Assembly (NCBI GenBank): GCA_002715465.1
Contig: PAYY01000032.1
Location: 33,054 to 97,053 of the forward strand
Source of the DNA: Fidelibacterota bacterium
Lineage (GTDB): Bacteria > Marinisomatota > Marinisomatia > Marinisomatales > S15-B10
DNA length: 64,000 nt
Direction of reading: 5' to 3'
Numbering within the stretch: the stretch's first letter is position 1; the number at the start of each line of letters is the position of its first letter. Positions 1 through 8,170 of the stretch are shown here, piece after piece. The position numbers and the translations under genes are program-made. Below the pieces are notes generated by a model, which was given only the letters and a program-made list of their open reading frames with translations, did no database searches and had not been told where the DNA came from.

Positions 1-1464
1 AAGTTCGATAGATAATCTAACACCAACACCTGAAGGACCAGAGGGTACATAAGGTTGATTTTTTCCCCACCACGCTGTACCTGCAATGTCTAGATGAACC
101 CAAGGAATATCACCTACAAATGCTTTCAAGAAAGCACCTCCAGCTATTGAACCGGCTTGACCTGGAGCACCAAGATTTTTAACATCGGCTATTTCACTTT
201 TTACATCATTACAATATTCTTCCCACAAAGGAAGCTCCCACACCTTTTCGCCTGTTACATCTCCCGCTTTGATTATTGAACGAATAAGCTTATCGTCATT
301 ACCCATGGCACCAGTAGCTACATGCCCTAAAGCAACTATCACAGCACCGGTAAGCGTTGCAAAATTTATCATACAAGCTGGTTTGTGATGTTTAGCAACA
401 TATGAAAGAGCATCTGCAAGCACTAGACGGCCCTCTGCATCCGTATTAAGGATTTCAATTGTTTTGCCATTATATGCCTTAACGATATCCCCTGGTTTTG
501 AAGCCCTACCTCCTGGCATATTCTCTGTCGCAGCTATAGCTGCGATAATATTCCTTTTTGGCTTAAGACCAGCAATAGCTTTCATAATACCAAGAACTGC
601 TGCGGCACCACACATATCATATTTCATTTCATCCATTTTGGCTGATGGCTTTATCGATATTCCACCAGTATCAAATGTTATTCCCTTTCCTATAAATGCA
701 ATAGGCTTTTCTCCTTTTTTCCCACCTTTGTATTCCATCAAAATAAACTTGGCTGGTTCATCAGCACCTATAGAAACAGAAGCAAAAGCTCCCATACCCA
801 TTTTAGTAAATTTATCTCTATTTAAAACTTTGCAAGACATATTTGCAACTTGCGCAATCTTTCTCGCTTCAGTGGATAATCTAGTAGGTGTAGCAACATT
901 ACTAGGATGAGAAGCTAAATCCCGGGCTAGACAAACAGCTTCCGCAATTATTTTTCCTTTTTTTAGCCCCACTCTACTGCCACCACCTATAATTGATATT
1001 GATTTCAGATTATTTTTATCTTTATACTCAGTTTTATAATTAAGAAAACGGTAAGAACCCAAAATTGCTCCCTCTACAAAAGCCTGAGTTCCACCAACTT
1101 CACCAACTTTGGCAATACCGGGAATTTCCGCTGCAATGCTACTAAGGCCTGAAGATTGCAATTTTTTTATAGCTGTACCACTTGCTTGCCTAGCCTTTTC
1201 ATCATTGAAATCTTTACGATTACCAAGTCCTAAAAGGAGAAGTCTTGTAGGTGTACTTCCTGTAAAAAGAATTAATGTTTCATTTAATTTTCCTTGAAAA
1301 TCTCCATCTTTAATCCTAGTAGTAATAATTTTTTTAAATCTTTTATCAACTTCTTTACCTAATTGCGAGAGGCCACCTCCCTCAAAAACACTAATAACTA
1401 ATGTATTTGACTTAATTTGGTCCCAGGCAACTGAGGAAATATTTATCTTATTTAAATTCGCCAT
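1..1464 (-). CDS. pepA: Leucyl aminopeptidase (M17 family), C-terminus cut by window edge
   Basis: Cytosolic metallo-exopeptidase that removes N-terminal residues from peptides. I translated the reverse strand from the ATG at 1464. The product begins MANLNKINISS and carries the M17 catalytic signatures: GKGITFDTGG (metal-binding Asp, and the conserved Lys), KYDMCGAAAV, and NTDAEGRL, the family hallmark holding metal-ligand Asp and Glu and the catalytic Arg. The N-terminal macro-like domain is present in the first ~170 residues. A clear Shine-Dalgarno (AGGAG, 8 nt before the ATG) fixes the start. The reading frame is open to base 1, so the last few tens of codons lie outside the window. It is divergent from the plus-strand gene at 1634. 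Family assignment is very secure; PepA homologues can also bind DNA, which cannot be judged here. Confidence 0.96.
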   Translation of the reverse strand, partial: MANLNKINISSVAWDQIKSNTLVISVFEGGGLSQLGKEVDKRFKKIITTRIKDGDFQGKLNETLILFTGSTPTRLLLLGLGNRKDFNDEKARQASGTAIKKLQSSGLSSIAAEIPGIAKVGEVGGTQAFVEGAILGSYRFLNYKTEYKDKNNLKSISIIGGGSRVGLKKGKIIAEAVCLARDLASHPSNVATPTRLSTEARKIAQVANMSCKVLNRDKFTKMGMGAFASVSIGADEPAKFILMEYKGGKKGEKPIAFIGKGITFDTGGISIKPSAKMDEMKYDMCGAAAVLGIMKAIAGLKPKRNIIAAIAATENMPGGRASKPGDIVKAYNGKTIEILNTDAEGRLVLADALSYVAKHHKPACMINFATLTGAVIVALGHVATGAMGNDDKLIRSIIKAGDVTGEKVWELPLWEEYCNDVKSEIADVKNLGAPGQAGSIAGGAFLKAFVGDIPWVHLDIAGTAWWGKNQPYVPSGPSGVGVRLSIEL

Positions 1465-1604
1465 AGGGCATTCTCCTAACCAATCTAATACATTAACTTA
1501 CCCAAATTGTTTCATTTGATGAAAAGCTAAACAAAAGAATTATAATTTTTTATTGAATATCTAAGTAAGAAACTGTAAACTATATACGCCTTTTGTATCC
1601 TTTT

Positions 1605-1610
1605 TATAAT
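1605..1610 (+). promoter_or_regulatory. Possible -10 element (TATAAT)
   Basis: A perfect TATAAT lies 24 nt before the ATG of the small Cys-rich gene at 1634, in the 169-nt divergent gap to pepA. No good TTGACA-like hexamer is visible 16-18 nt upstream, so this is only a half-supported promoter. The rest of the gap shows no other clear signal. Confidence 0.3.
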
Positions 1611-1633
1611 ATTAAGTAAAAGAAAGAGAGAAA

Positions 1634-1825
1634 ATGGAAATCAAAACAATCGAAAATCACGATACTACTAACCCATTTTTTGAACTAACAATTCTTAAAT
1701 GCCCTAAATGTAAAACTTCTTGGTCAGCGGATTATTCTGACTATTCCTGGATGAGAGAAGATGATCTTGTTATTTGCAGTTGTGGTTCAGTTATGTGTGA
1801 AGTAAATGACTTGAAGGATAATTAA
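1634..1825 (+). CDS. Small Cys-rich (zinc-ribbon-like) protein
   Basis: 63-residue protein of unknown function. It has one CPKC pair near residue 24 and a second cluster ICSCGSVMC near residue 50, the spacing of a compact zinc ribbon. There is no signal peptide or membrane segment. The ATG has a purine-rich GAGAG ribosome site just upstream, and a TATAAT lies at 1605. It is followed by glcDEF on the same strand after a 64-nt gap, so it may be co-transcribed with glycolate oxidase, but nothing in the sequence ties it to that function. It is a real gene by start signals and composition; the family was not recognised. Confidence 0.65.
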   Translation: MEIKTIENHDTTNPFFELTILKCPKCKTSWSADYSDYSWMREDDLVICSCGSVMCEVNDLKDN

Positions 1826-1889
1826 TTTGTTACAGATTGCGTTCCCTAAATGATAGTTGTATCTTCCATTCTTGACTTTGGTCAATTTA

Positions 1890-3338
1890 ATGGGAAGCAA
1901 AAAATCAAAATTACTCTTAATTGATGATCTTGAAACTCTATTAGGACAAGATCGGGTTCTTTCTCATCCAACTGAACTATTAGTTTATGAATGTGATGGT
2001 CTTACCCTTAGCAAATATGGTCCTGAGGCTGTTGTGCTTCCTCATTCAACAAAAGAAGTTTCTGAAATTGTAAAATGTTGTCAAAAGCATGAAATTCCTT
2101 TTTTAGCAAGAGGTTCTGGAACTGGACTTAGTGGGGGTGCTGTTGCGGCTGAAGGTGGTATCATCATCCAAATGTCCAAAATGTCTAATATTCTAGAAAT
2201 TGACTATGATAATGAAATTGCTATAGTTGAACCAGGCGTAATTAATTTGCATCTTTCAGAAGCTACTAGAAAAAATGGATATCATTTTGCTCCTGATCCT
2301 TCAAGCCAAAAAGCCTGTACAATTGGAGGAAATGTTGCTGAGAATGCTGGAGGGCCCCATACATTAAAATATGGCGTCACTACTAATCATATTCTTGGTT
2401 TGACTGTTGTAATGCCAAATGGAGATATAGTAGAATTAGGAGGAAAAGAAGAATTAAATAACGGATATGATCTAGTTGGTATTTTCGTAGGTTCTGAAGG
2501 AACACTTGGAATAACAACCGAAATTATAGTTAGGCTTTCAAGAAACCCTGAATCTTACAAAACGTTCCTTGCTTCTTTTAACACAGTGGAATCAGCAAGT
2601 CATTCTGTGTCACAAATGATTGCCAAGGGAATTATTCCAGCTGCTCTTGAATTAATTGACAATCTTTCCATAATTGCTGTTGAGGATCACATTAAAGCAG
2701 GATTTCCAGTAGATGCCGCGGCTATACTACTTATCGAAATTGATGGTATTTCATCAGAGCTATCTAATCAAGCGAATCAAATAAAAGGAATTTGCCATTC
2801 TTCAGGTGCTATTAATTTCCAAGAAGCAAAAGATGAGAAAGAAAGGATTCAACTGTGGAAAGGTCGAAAAGAAGCAATGGGGGCTCTTGGTAAAATCACA
2901 CCAGCATTTTATACCGTTGATGGAGTGGTTCCTAGATCTAAACTTCCGGAAATTCTTAAATTTGATATTGAAACTGGAAAACTTAATGGACTAAAAGTGG
3001 CTCACCTTTGTCATGCTGGTGATGGTAATATACATCCTAATATACTATATAATCATATGAATGAATCTGAGACAAAGGCAGCAATTGAGATATCTAAGGC
3101 TATACTGCAAAAGTGCATTGATCTTGGAGGGGCTCTTTCAGGGGAGCATGGAATCGGGACAGAAAAAATATCTTCCTTTAAAATAATGTTTAATGATGCT
3201 GATGAAGCCCAAATGTTAGCTGTTCGTTCTTCATTTAATTCTTCAGGTCTTCTAAACCCTAGCAAAATTTTTCCCACAGGTGCTAAATGTGGAGAATCAC
3301 GAATTAGAAAAACAATAGCTGGTGGAGGATGGCTTTAA
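1890..3338 (+). CDS. glcD: Glycolate oxidase, FAD-binding subunit GlcD
   Basis: FAD-linked 2-hydroxyacid oxidase subunit that oxidises glycolate (or D-lactate-like acids) to the 2-oxo acid, feeding electrons to GlcE/GlcF. The 482-residue product has the N-terminal FAD_binding_4 domain (about 40-180) with RGSGTGLSGGAV and GGNVAENAGGPHTLKYG. The C-terminal FAD-oxidase domain has HAGDGNIHPN and SGEHGIGTEK. The frame is open from a TTG at 1857, but the ATG at 1890 gives the usual family N-terminus, so I chose it; no strong Shine-Dalgarno is visible for either. It is the first gene of a glcD-glcE-glcF set in canonical order, with 16 nt to glcE. The exact substrate, glycolate versus another 2-hydroxyacid, is inferred from the three-subunit context. 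Confidence 0.92.
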   Translation: MGSKKSKLLLIDDLETLLGQDRVLSHPTELLVYECDGLTLSKYGPEAVVLPHSTKEVSEIVKCCQKHEIPFLARGSGTGLSGGAVAAEGGIIIQMSKMSNILEIDYDNEIAIVEPGVINLHLSEATRKNGYHFAPDPSSQKACTIGGNVAENAGGPHTLKYGVTTNHILGLTVVMPNGDIVELGGKEELNNGYDLVGIFVGSEGTLGITTEIIVRLSRNPESYKTFLASFNTVESASHSVSQMIAKGIIPAALELIDNLSIIAVEDHIKAGFPVDAAAILLIEIDGISSELSNQANQIKGICHSSGAINFQEAKDEKERIQLWKGRKEAMGALGKITPAFYTVDGVVPRSKLPEILKFDIETGKLNGLKVAHLCHAGDGNIHPNILYNHMNESETKAAIEISKAILQKCIDLGGALSGEHGIGTEKISSFKIMFNDADEAQMLAVRSSFNSSGLLNPSKIFPTGAKCGESRIRKTIAGGGWL

Positions 3339-3354
3339 ATAGCGATCAATTAAA

Positions 3355-4545
3355 TTGCTAAAGTCTAATCCATTAATTGCCTCTAAGACCCTTACCCCTT
3401 CTTCTATTCATGAACTTATAACTATTGTTCTTGAAGCAATCGAAAAGAAAAAAACTCTAATTCCTATTGGTGGAGGAACCCAAATTTTTACAGGTGGGAA
3501 AAAATTAGATATAGCCATTAACATGTCTGGCTTAACAACAGGATTTAAACATAATCCTGAAGATATGACAGCAACTTTGCCAGCAGGAATGCTTTTCTCT
3601 GATGCCCAGATCAAACTTAAAAAAAAAGACCAATGGATTCCTTTAGATCCACCTGACAATGGTTCGTCAACAGTGGGTGGAATCGTCAGCGCAAATCGTT
3701 GGGGACCTCGAATACATCGCTATGGTACAGCAAGAGATTGGGTCATTTCCACAACGTTAATTAATGGAAAAGGGAAATTAGTTAAATCCGGTGCTAATGT
3801 AGTCAAAAATGTTAGTGGGTATGATTTAAATAAAGCTTATATAGGTGCACGTGGATCATTAGGAATATTAATTGATGTAAGCTTTAAACTTTTTCCAGTT
3901 CCAGAGAATAATATAACTTTTCAGGCCTGTTTTTCCGATATAAGGGAAATTTTTCAGATAGTGTCTCAAATCAAAAAAGCATCTCTTGATATTGAAGCAC
4001 TGTTAATTGCCAATGGTCGGTGGGTCTCACCAAATGAAAAACACTTTTGGTTACTTGTAAAGATTGTTGGGTCCAATGAAAGCATTAAAACTCAATCTAG
4101 TGTTATCTCATCTATTTTGAAGAATTCAATAGCTAAACGATGGGTACAATTAAATCATGAAGACTCAAATGCAATGTGGGAAACTGCTAATTTTGGTAAT
4201 AATGAATCAAAAAATAGTTTTACAAAAGCTGTTATTATCACTCCAAAATATCAAACAGAAAATCTAGCTTCTGAAATAATTGAGATTGATCCAGAAATTT
4301 CAATAAAAATTATTCCATGTCGTGGAGTTTTAACTGTTGGATTCAATTCAAAAAAAGTTCTCTATAGTTTGAACCAATTAATTAAAAATTACAGCCATAA
4401 TATCGAAATATCAGGAAAAAATATCGTATCTTCTGATGATAAATGGCCTTCTATACCAGCTACTTTACCATTAATGAGGAAATTAAAAACAGGTCTTGAT
4501 CCAAATAATATTTTTGCCCCGGGAACTTTCTTGGGTAACATCTAA
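3355..4545 (+). CDS. glcE: Glycolate oxidase subunit GlcE
   Basis: Second FAD-binding subunit of the membrane-associated glycolate oxidase. The 396-residue product has an FAD_binding_4 fold in its first ~180 residues: IPIGGGTQIF, then a stretch with STVGGIVSANRWGPRIHRYG, then GANVVKNVSGYDLNKAYIGA, where GYDL is typical of GlcE. The start is a TTG at 3355; the next in-frame Met would remove the flavin domain, so TTG is kept. Its TAA overlaps the glcF ATG (TAATG), implying translational coupling. The C-terminal half is less conserved, as is usual for GlcE. Identification is supported by position between glcD and glcF. Confidence 0.9.
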   Translation: MLKSNPLIASKTLTPSSIHELITIVLEAIEKKKTLIPIGGGTQIFTGGKKLDIAINMSGLTTGFKHNPEDMTATLPAGMLFSDAQIKLKKKDQWIPLDPPDNGSSTVGGIVSANRWGPRIHRYGTARDWVISTTLINGKGKLVKSGANVVKNVSGYDLNKAYIGARGSLGILIDVSFKLFPVPENNITFQACFSDIREIFQIVSQIKKASLDIEALLIANGRWVSPNEKHFWLLVKIVGSNESIKTQSSVISSILKNSIAKRWVQLNHEDSNAMWETANFGNNESKNSFTKAVIITPKYQTENLASEIIEIDPEISIKIIPCRGVLTVGFNSKKVLYSLNQLIKNYSHNIEISGKNIVSSDDKWPSIPATLPLMRKLKTGLDPNNIFAPGTFLGNI

Positions 4546-5831
4546 TGAACGATACAATAGATGAAATATTAATTCAAGAGTTTGGTAAAAAAGAAAAACG
4601 TTTTTTACAAGAGTGTATTCATTGTGGACTATGCCTTCCAACCTGTCCTACATATATTTCAAATGGAAAAGAAATGGACTCACCCCGAGGACGTCTATAT
4701 CTAATTGACTCTGTACTAAATGGAAAAGCTTCTATAGACAATATTTTTGAAAAACATATTAAATCTTGTCTTGTTTGCCGTGCTTGTGAAACAGCCTGCC
4801 CATCTGGAGTAGAATTTGGCCATCTAATGGAAACTACTAGAGCAGCATTGAACAATGCGAAGAATCCTTCAATTGTTCAACGTTTATTATTAAAAATCGT
4901 TATTCCCTCTCACTCCTTCCTAACTATTATTTTTTTTCTTACTAGATTTATTCAAAGGATACATTTAGACAAATTATTACATGTACCTCCATTTAAATTT
5001 TTTACCTCATCCAAATTAAAAGAATTGCAACAATCTCTTCCATCAATTCCAAAAAATAGATTTGGAAATTCTAAATCTCAATATTATCAAGCAACGGATA
5101 AATGTAAAGGTACTGTAGCTTTATTTACAGGTTGCATTATGGACCATCTATTTCCCCATGTTCATTCAGCTACTGTTCGGATATTAAACTGGAATGGTTA
5201 TAATGTAATCATTCCTTCAAATCAAACCTGCTGTGGTGCCCTACATGCACATACAGGTGATAATTCATCCGCAAATAAGCTCGCAAAAAAGAATAATGAA
5301 ATTCTTCTTAATAATAAGTTCGACTATATAGCAATAAATTCAGCTGGTTGTGGATCACACTTAAAGTCTTACATTAAATATAATAATTCTGGTTTGGCTT
5401 CAAAAATTATGGATATCAGTGAATTGTTAACATTGGTAACTTTAAAATCTCCAAAGTCATGTCCCATTGGTCCAGTAGCTTATGATGAGCCTTGTCATTT
5501 ATTACATGGACAGGGAATTTCCTCTGAACCAAAATCTATTCTAAATAGTATTCCAGATATTAATCTGATAAATCTCAAAAATGCCGATCATTGCTGTGGA
5601 AGTGCTGGAAGTTATTCTCTTTCAGAAACAGAAATGTCTATAAAACTATTAGAAAAAAAAATAGAGGCAATTAAGAATAGCGGGGCATCGTTAGTTGTAA
5701 CTGCTAATCCTGGATGTCAAATCCAATTAAATTGGGGGGCAAAAAGAGCTAAATTAAAAATTGAGGTTTTGCATCTTGTGGAATTACTAGATAAATGTTA
5801 CAGAACAGATCCAAACTATTTAAAGATTTGA
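4545..5831 (+). CDS. glcF: Glycolate oxidase iron-sulfur subunit GlcF
   Basis: Fe-S electron-transfer subunit of glycolate oxidase. The 428-residue product has two N-terminal [4Fe-4S] motifs, CIHCGLCLPTCP (near residue 25) and CLVCRACETACP (near residue 75). Two CCG domains follow in the C-terminal half: CCGALHAH near residue 230 and CCGSAGSY near residue 350. A short hydrophobic stretch near residues 115-135 may aid membrane association. It is the last gene of the operon, and its ATG overlaps the glcE stop. It converges on the broken thioesterase gene at 5868-6227; no clear terminator hairpin was seen between them. Confidence 0.93.
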   Translation: MNDTIDEILIQEFGKKEKRFLQECIHCGLCLPTCPTYISNGKEMDSPRGRLYLIDSVLNGKASIDNIFEKHIKSCLVCRACETACPSGVEFGHLMETTRAALNNAKNPSIVQRLLLKIVIPSHSFLTIIFFLTRFIQRIHLDKLLHVPPFKFFTSSKLKELQQSLPSIPKNRFGNSKSQYYQATDKCKGTVALFTGCIMDHLFPHVHSATVRILNWNGYNVIIPSNQTCCGALHAHTGDNSSANKLAKKNNEILLNNKFDYIAINSAGCGSHLKSYIKYNNSGLASKIMDISELLTLVTLKSPKSCPIGPVAYDEPCHLLHGQGISSEPKSILNSIPDINLINLKNADHCCGSAGSYSLSETEMSIKLLEKKIEAIKNSGASLVVTANPGCQIQLNWGAKRAKLKIEVLHLVELLDKCYRTDPNYLKI

Positions 5832-5867
5832 AATATTTTACATTCTCCTTCCATGATTAACTTTTTT

Positions 5868-6227
5868 TCAATTCTTATATATATCTTTTTTTACAGATAC
5901 CATCGTAAAAATGGCTTCGCAAACCTTCCTAGCATCCCCATCCTTATCCTCAGCCATAGCTGAAACATGAACTTTTACAGAAGTTTGTCCTGTTGATATT
6001 ACTATTGCTTTAAAATTAACCCATTCACCGCCAAATACTGGTTCAGAGAATACTACTTCATTAATAGCTTTAGTAACCGAATATTATAATCCTTTAAGAA
6101 ACCTTTGACTGGATTTAGCTACAGCTATATCCATCCATGACACCATTTTTCCGCCAAATAAAGTTCCAATATTATTTAAATCATTAGGCATCACTAATTG
6201 ACTAAATCTTGCTACTACAGTTCCCAC
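5868..6227 (-). pseudogene. Acyl-CoA thioesterase (hotdog fold) with one in-frame stop
   Basis: Reading the minus strand from a GTG at 6227 gives 119 residues of an acyl-CoA thioesterase of the YciA/BACH type: LVMPNDLNNIGTLFGGKM, then SWMD (the catalytic-Asp region), and later a stretch starting SVTKAINEVVF. A strong Shine-Dalgarno (GAGGGGAGA) precedes the GTG. Codon 48 is TAA (6084-6086). The frame is otherwise continuous on both sides and ends at a TGA (5868-5870), so this is a single nonsense change and not a frameshift. It may be a recent pseudogene, a stop that is read through, or a sequencing or assembly error. Members of this family hydrolyse acyl-CoA to free acid plus CoA in the cytosol. 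Confidence 0.8.
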
Positions 6228-6254
6228 AGTGAATCTCCCCTCAGCATAATTTAT

Positions 6255-6327
6255 AAAAAAAAGTCCCGTTGGTTAAACCCTCGAGAAATATAAATTGCTC
6301 TGAAGAGTACGCCATACCAACAGGACT
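6255..6327 (-). terminator. Long hairpin followed by U8, enclosing a short ORF
   Basis: On the minus strand the arm AGTCCTGTTGGT (6327-6316) pairs with ACCAACGGGACT (6273-6262): 12 positions with one mismatch. It is followed at once by eight T residues (6262-6255). This is the form of an intrinsic terminator, but the loop is about 42 nt. The loop holds an ATG at 6315 that opens a 24-codon frame. It lies between the HMA protein gene and the thioesterase start, so it could end the upstream operon or act as an attenuator-like leader. Confidence 0.5.
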
Positions 6328-6358
6328 AAAAAGTATAAATAAAATTCAGTTAAAAGCA

Positions 6359-6380
6359 CCAAACAAAAAAATGAGTTTGG
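6359..6380 (-). terminator. Weak hairpin downstream of the HMA gene
   Basis: CCAAAC and GTTTGG form a 6-bp stem around a 10-nt AT-rich loop, followed on the minus strand by TGCTTTTAA. It sits about 40 nt after the HMA gene stop. It is short and lacks a solid U tract, so it may be only a minor pause or no signal at all. Confidence 0.25.
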
Positions 6381-6420
6381 CTAGCTATCTATAAAATTTT
6401 ATTTAAAGTTATTACCTCAA

Positions 6421-6801
6421 TTAAATTGAACTTTTATCTTTTAACTTGGTTCCACAAGAAGCACCTTCAACTGTGGATTTCGCTTTTTTCGAATTATAAT
6501 CACATGCCGCTGCATCACTAGCAATAAATCCAGTATTTGAAACTATAGATAATAGCTCAGCCTTATTTATTTGAGTGGGATTATATTCAACCGTTGCAAG
6601 TTTTGAATCCAAGTCTACAGCAACCTTTGATACACCAGATTTCTCCGCAAGTGCTGCTTCTACTTTTGAAGTACAACTACCACAACTCATACCTTCTATA
6701 GAAATAGATGCTGTTTCAAAAGTATCATTTTCATAGGTTCCACCAACAAGAATTACAACAGCAAGAATAATTACTGCTAAAAAAGAAGTTTTTTTAATCA
6801 T
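6421..6801 (-). CDS. Membrane-anchored HMA (heavy-metal-associated) domain protein
   Basis: 126-residue protein with an N-terminal hydrophobic segment (about residues 5-22: signal anchor or signal peptide), then an HMA domain at about 30-95. The domain has the metal-binding motif GMSCGSCTSKVEAAL and a typical ferredoxin-like remainder. The Cys-rich tail (ACDYN, then ASCGTK) adds two more potential ligands. It probably binds a soft metal such as Cu(I) or Hg(II) outside the cytoplasm. An ATG at 6828 is possible, but the one at 6801 has an excellent GGAGG 6 nt upstream and begins MIKKTSFLAV, so it was chosen. No P-type ATPase is adjacent. It is the last gene after the MFS gene and may or may not belong to that operon. 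Confidence 0.8.
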   Translation of the reverse strand: MIKKTSFLAVIILAVVILVGGTYENDTFETASISIEGMSCGSCTSKVEAALAEKSGVSKVAVDLDSKLATVEYNPTQINKAELLSIVSNTGFIASDAAACDYNSKKAKSTVEGASCGTKLKDKSSI

Positions 6802-6853
6802 CAATATCCTCCGTTTCAGATAGTTCAAAAATTAAATAGTAAACTTTTTGAAT

Positions 6854-8161
6854 TTAAGTCTTGTTTCGCTTCATGTCAATTAGATTAAGATTTTCTTGAT
6901 CAAATTCTTTTGCTAGCCTTTCACCCTCTTTAAAATCCACCAGCATTAATAAAAAGGCTCCAAAAATGAACAAAAAAAGTATTGAAAGTATTCCTAATCT
7001 TGCATTGCCAGATATAAATGTTACACTACCTATTAATAATGGTCCGATCACAGCAGCAAATTTACCAAGCATATTAAAAAAACCGAAAAATTCGGCGGCC
7101 TGACTTTTAGGGATAATTGTACTATATAGACTTCGACTTAATGCTTGAATACCGCCTTGGAATAATCCAATTAATATGGCAAGAATATAGAAATGAGTTT
7201 CACTATGCATAAAATAACCAAGAATTGTAATAAAAATATAGGCCACAATTGATGTCATAATAGCTTCCTTTGTTCCAATCTTTATTGCCACCCAATTGTA
7301 AATCAAAGCAGCTGGAAATGCAATAAATTGAACAATAAGAAGCGCTGTCATTAGTGTCGAACTTTTAAATCCAATTGATATACCATAATCAACAGCCATT
7401 TTAACAATGGTGTCGACTCCATCTATATAAAACCAATATGCTAGCAAAAAAAGACTTACTATTTTAAAATGCTTTAATTGGTGTAAAGTATTCCTAAGCT
7501 GATGGAAGCCTAGAGGTATAGCCCTGCGAATCGTTATAGAATTACTAACCATTGGCTCACGAACATATAAAATAAGAGGGATAGTGAAAAGAATCCACCA
7601 AACTGCTACACTTAAAAAACTAATTTTGACGGCCACGGATTGATCAGGAATTCCGAAAAACTCAGGGTTAAGAAACATCAAAACGTTCAAAGCAAAAAGA
7701 ATGCCTCCTCCAATGTAGCCCATAGAAAAGCCAAGTGATGATACCATGTTTAACTTATCTCGGGGAGCAACGGTAAGTAAAAGTGAGTCATAAAAAATAT
7801 TGCCAGAAGAAAAACCAATTGATGCACCAATATACACGATAATAGCCAATAGCCAATTCCCTTGGCTTACTACCCACAAAGACGCTGTAAAAACAGAACC
7901 TAGAAACGCAAAAAAAATAAGAAATTTTTTTCTGGCATTTCCACGGTCAGCAATCGCCCCAAAAAGAGGTGCCAAAAGTGCAACAATTATCGCGTACATT
8001 GAATTAGCGATTCCAAGATAAAAAGTGCTTTCAGCTGGGTTATTTGGATCTGCCCAATAAGCATTAAAAAATAAAGGAAAAAAACCAGCCATCACAGTAG
8101 TTGCAAATGCTGAATTAGCCCAATCATATAAAGCCCAACTCCAAATTGATTTTTTATTCAA
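6854..8161 (-). CDS. MFS transporter, UMF1/Atg22-like family
   Basis: 435-residue inner-membrane protein with about 12 hydrophobic segments. The N-terminus WSWALYDWANSAFATTV is the signature of the UMF1 (Atg22-like) branch of the major facilitator superfamily. AIADRGNARKKFL is the MFS loop 2-3 motif. It starts with TTG at 8161, supported by a GGGGGA ribosome site directly upstream, and lies 9 nt after the preceding outer-membrane-type gene. Substrates of this family are mostly unknown. Its place at the end of a peptidoglycan-recycling gene run suggests import or export of a cell-wall sugar or amino acid, but that is inference from context only. Confidence 0.85.
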   Translation of the reverse strand: MNKKSIWSWALYDWANSAFATTVMAGFFPLFFNAYWADPNNPAESTFYLGIANSMYAIIVALLAPLFGAIADRGNARKKFLIFFAFLGSVFTASLWVVSQGNWLLAIIVYIGASIGFSSGNIFYDSLLLTVAPRDKLNMVSSLGFSMGYIGGGILFALNVLMFLNPEFFGIPDQSVAVKISFLSVAVWWILFTIPLILYVREPMVSNSITIRRAIPLGFHQLRNTLHQLKHFKIVSLFLLAYWFYIDGVDTIVKMAVDYGISIGFKSSTLMTALLIVQFIAFPAALIYNWVAIKIGTKEAIMTSIVAYIFITILGYFMHSETHFYILAILIGLFQGGIQALSRSLYSTIIPKSQAAEFFGFFNMLGKFAAVIGPLLIGSVTFISGNARLGILSILFLFIFGAFLLMLVDFKEGERLAKEFDQENLNLIDMKRNKT

Positions 8162-8170
8162 ATATCCCCC

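Noticed and set aside
464..910. 148-codon plus-strand frame
   Set aside because: It is antisense to pepA, whose motifs are unmistakable.
1857..1889. Longer glcD start at TTG 1857
   Set aside because: It adds residues not expected in the family; the ATG at 1890 gives the usual N-terminus.
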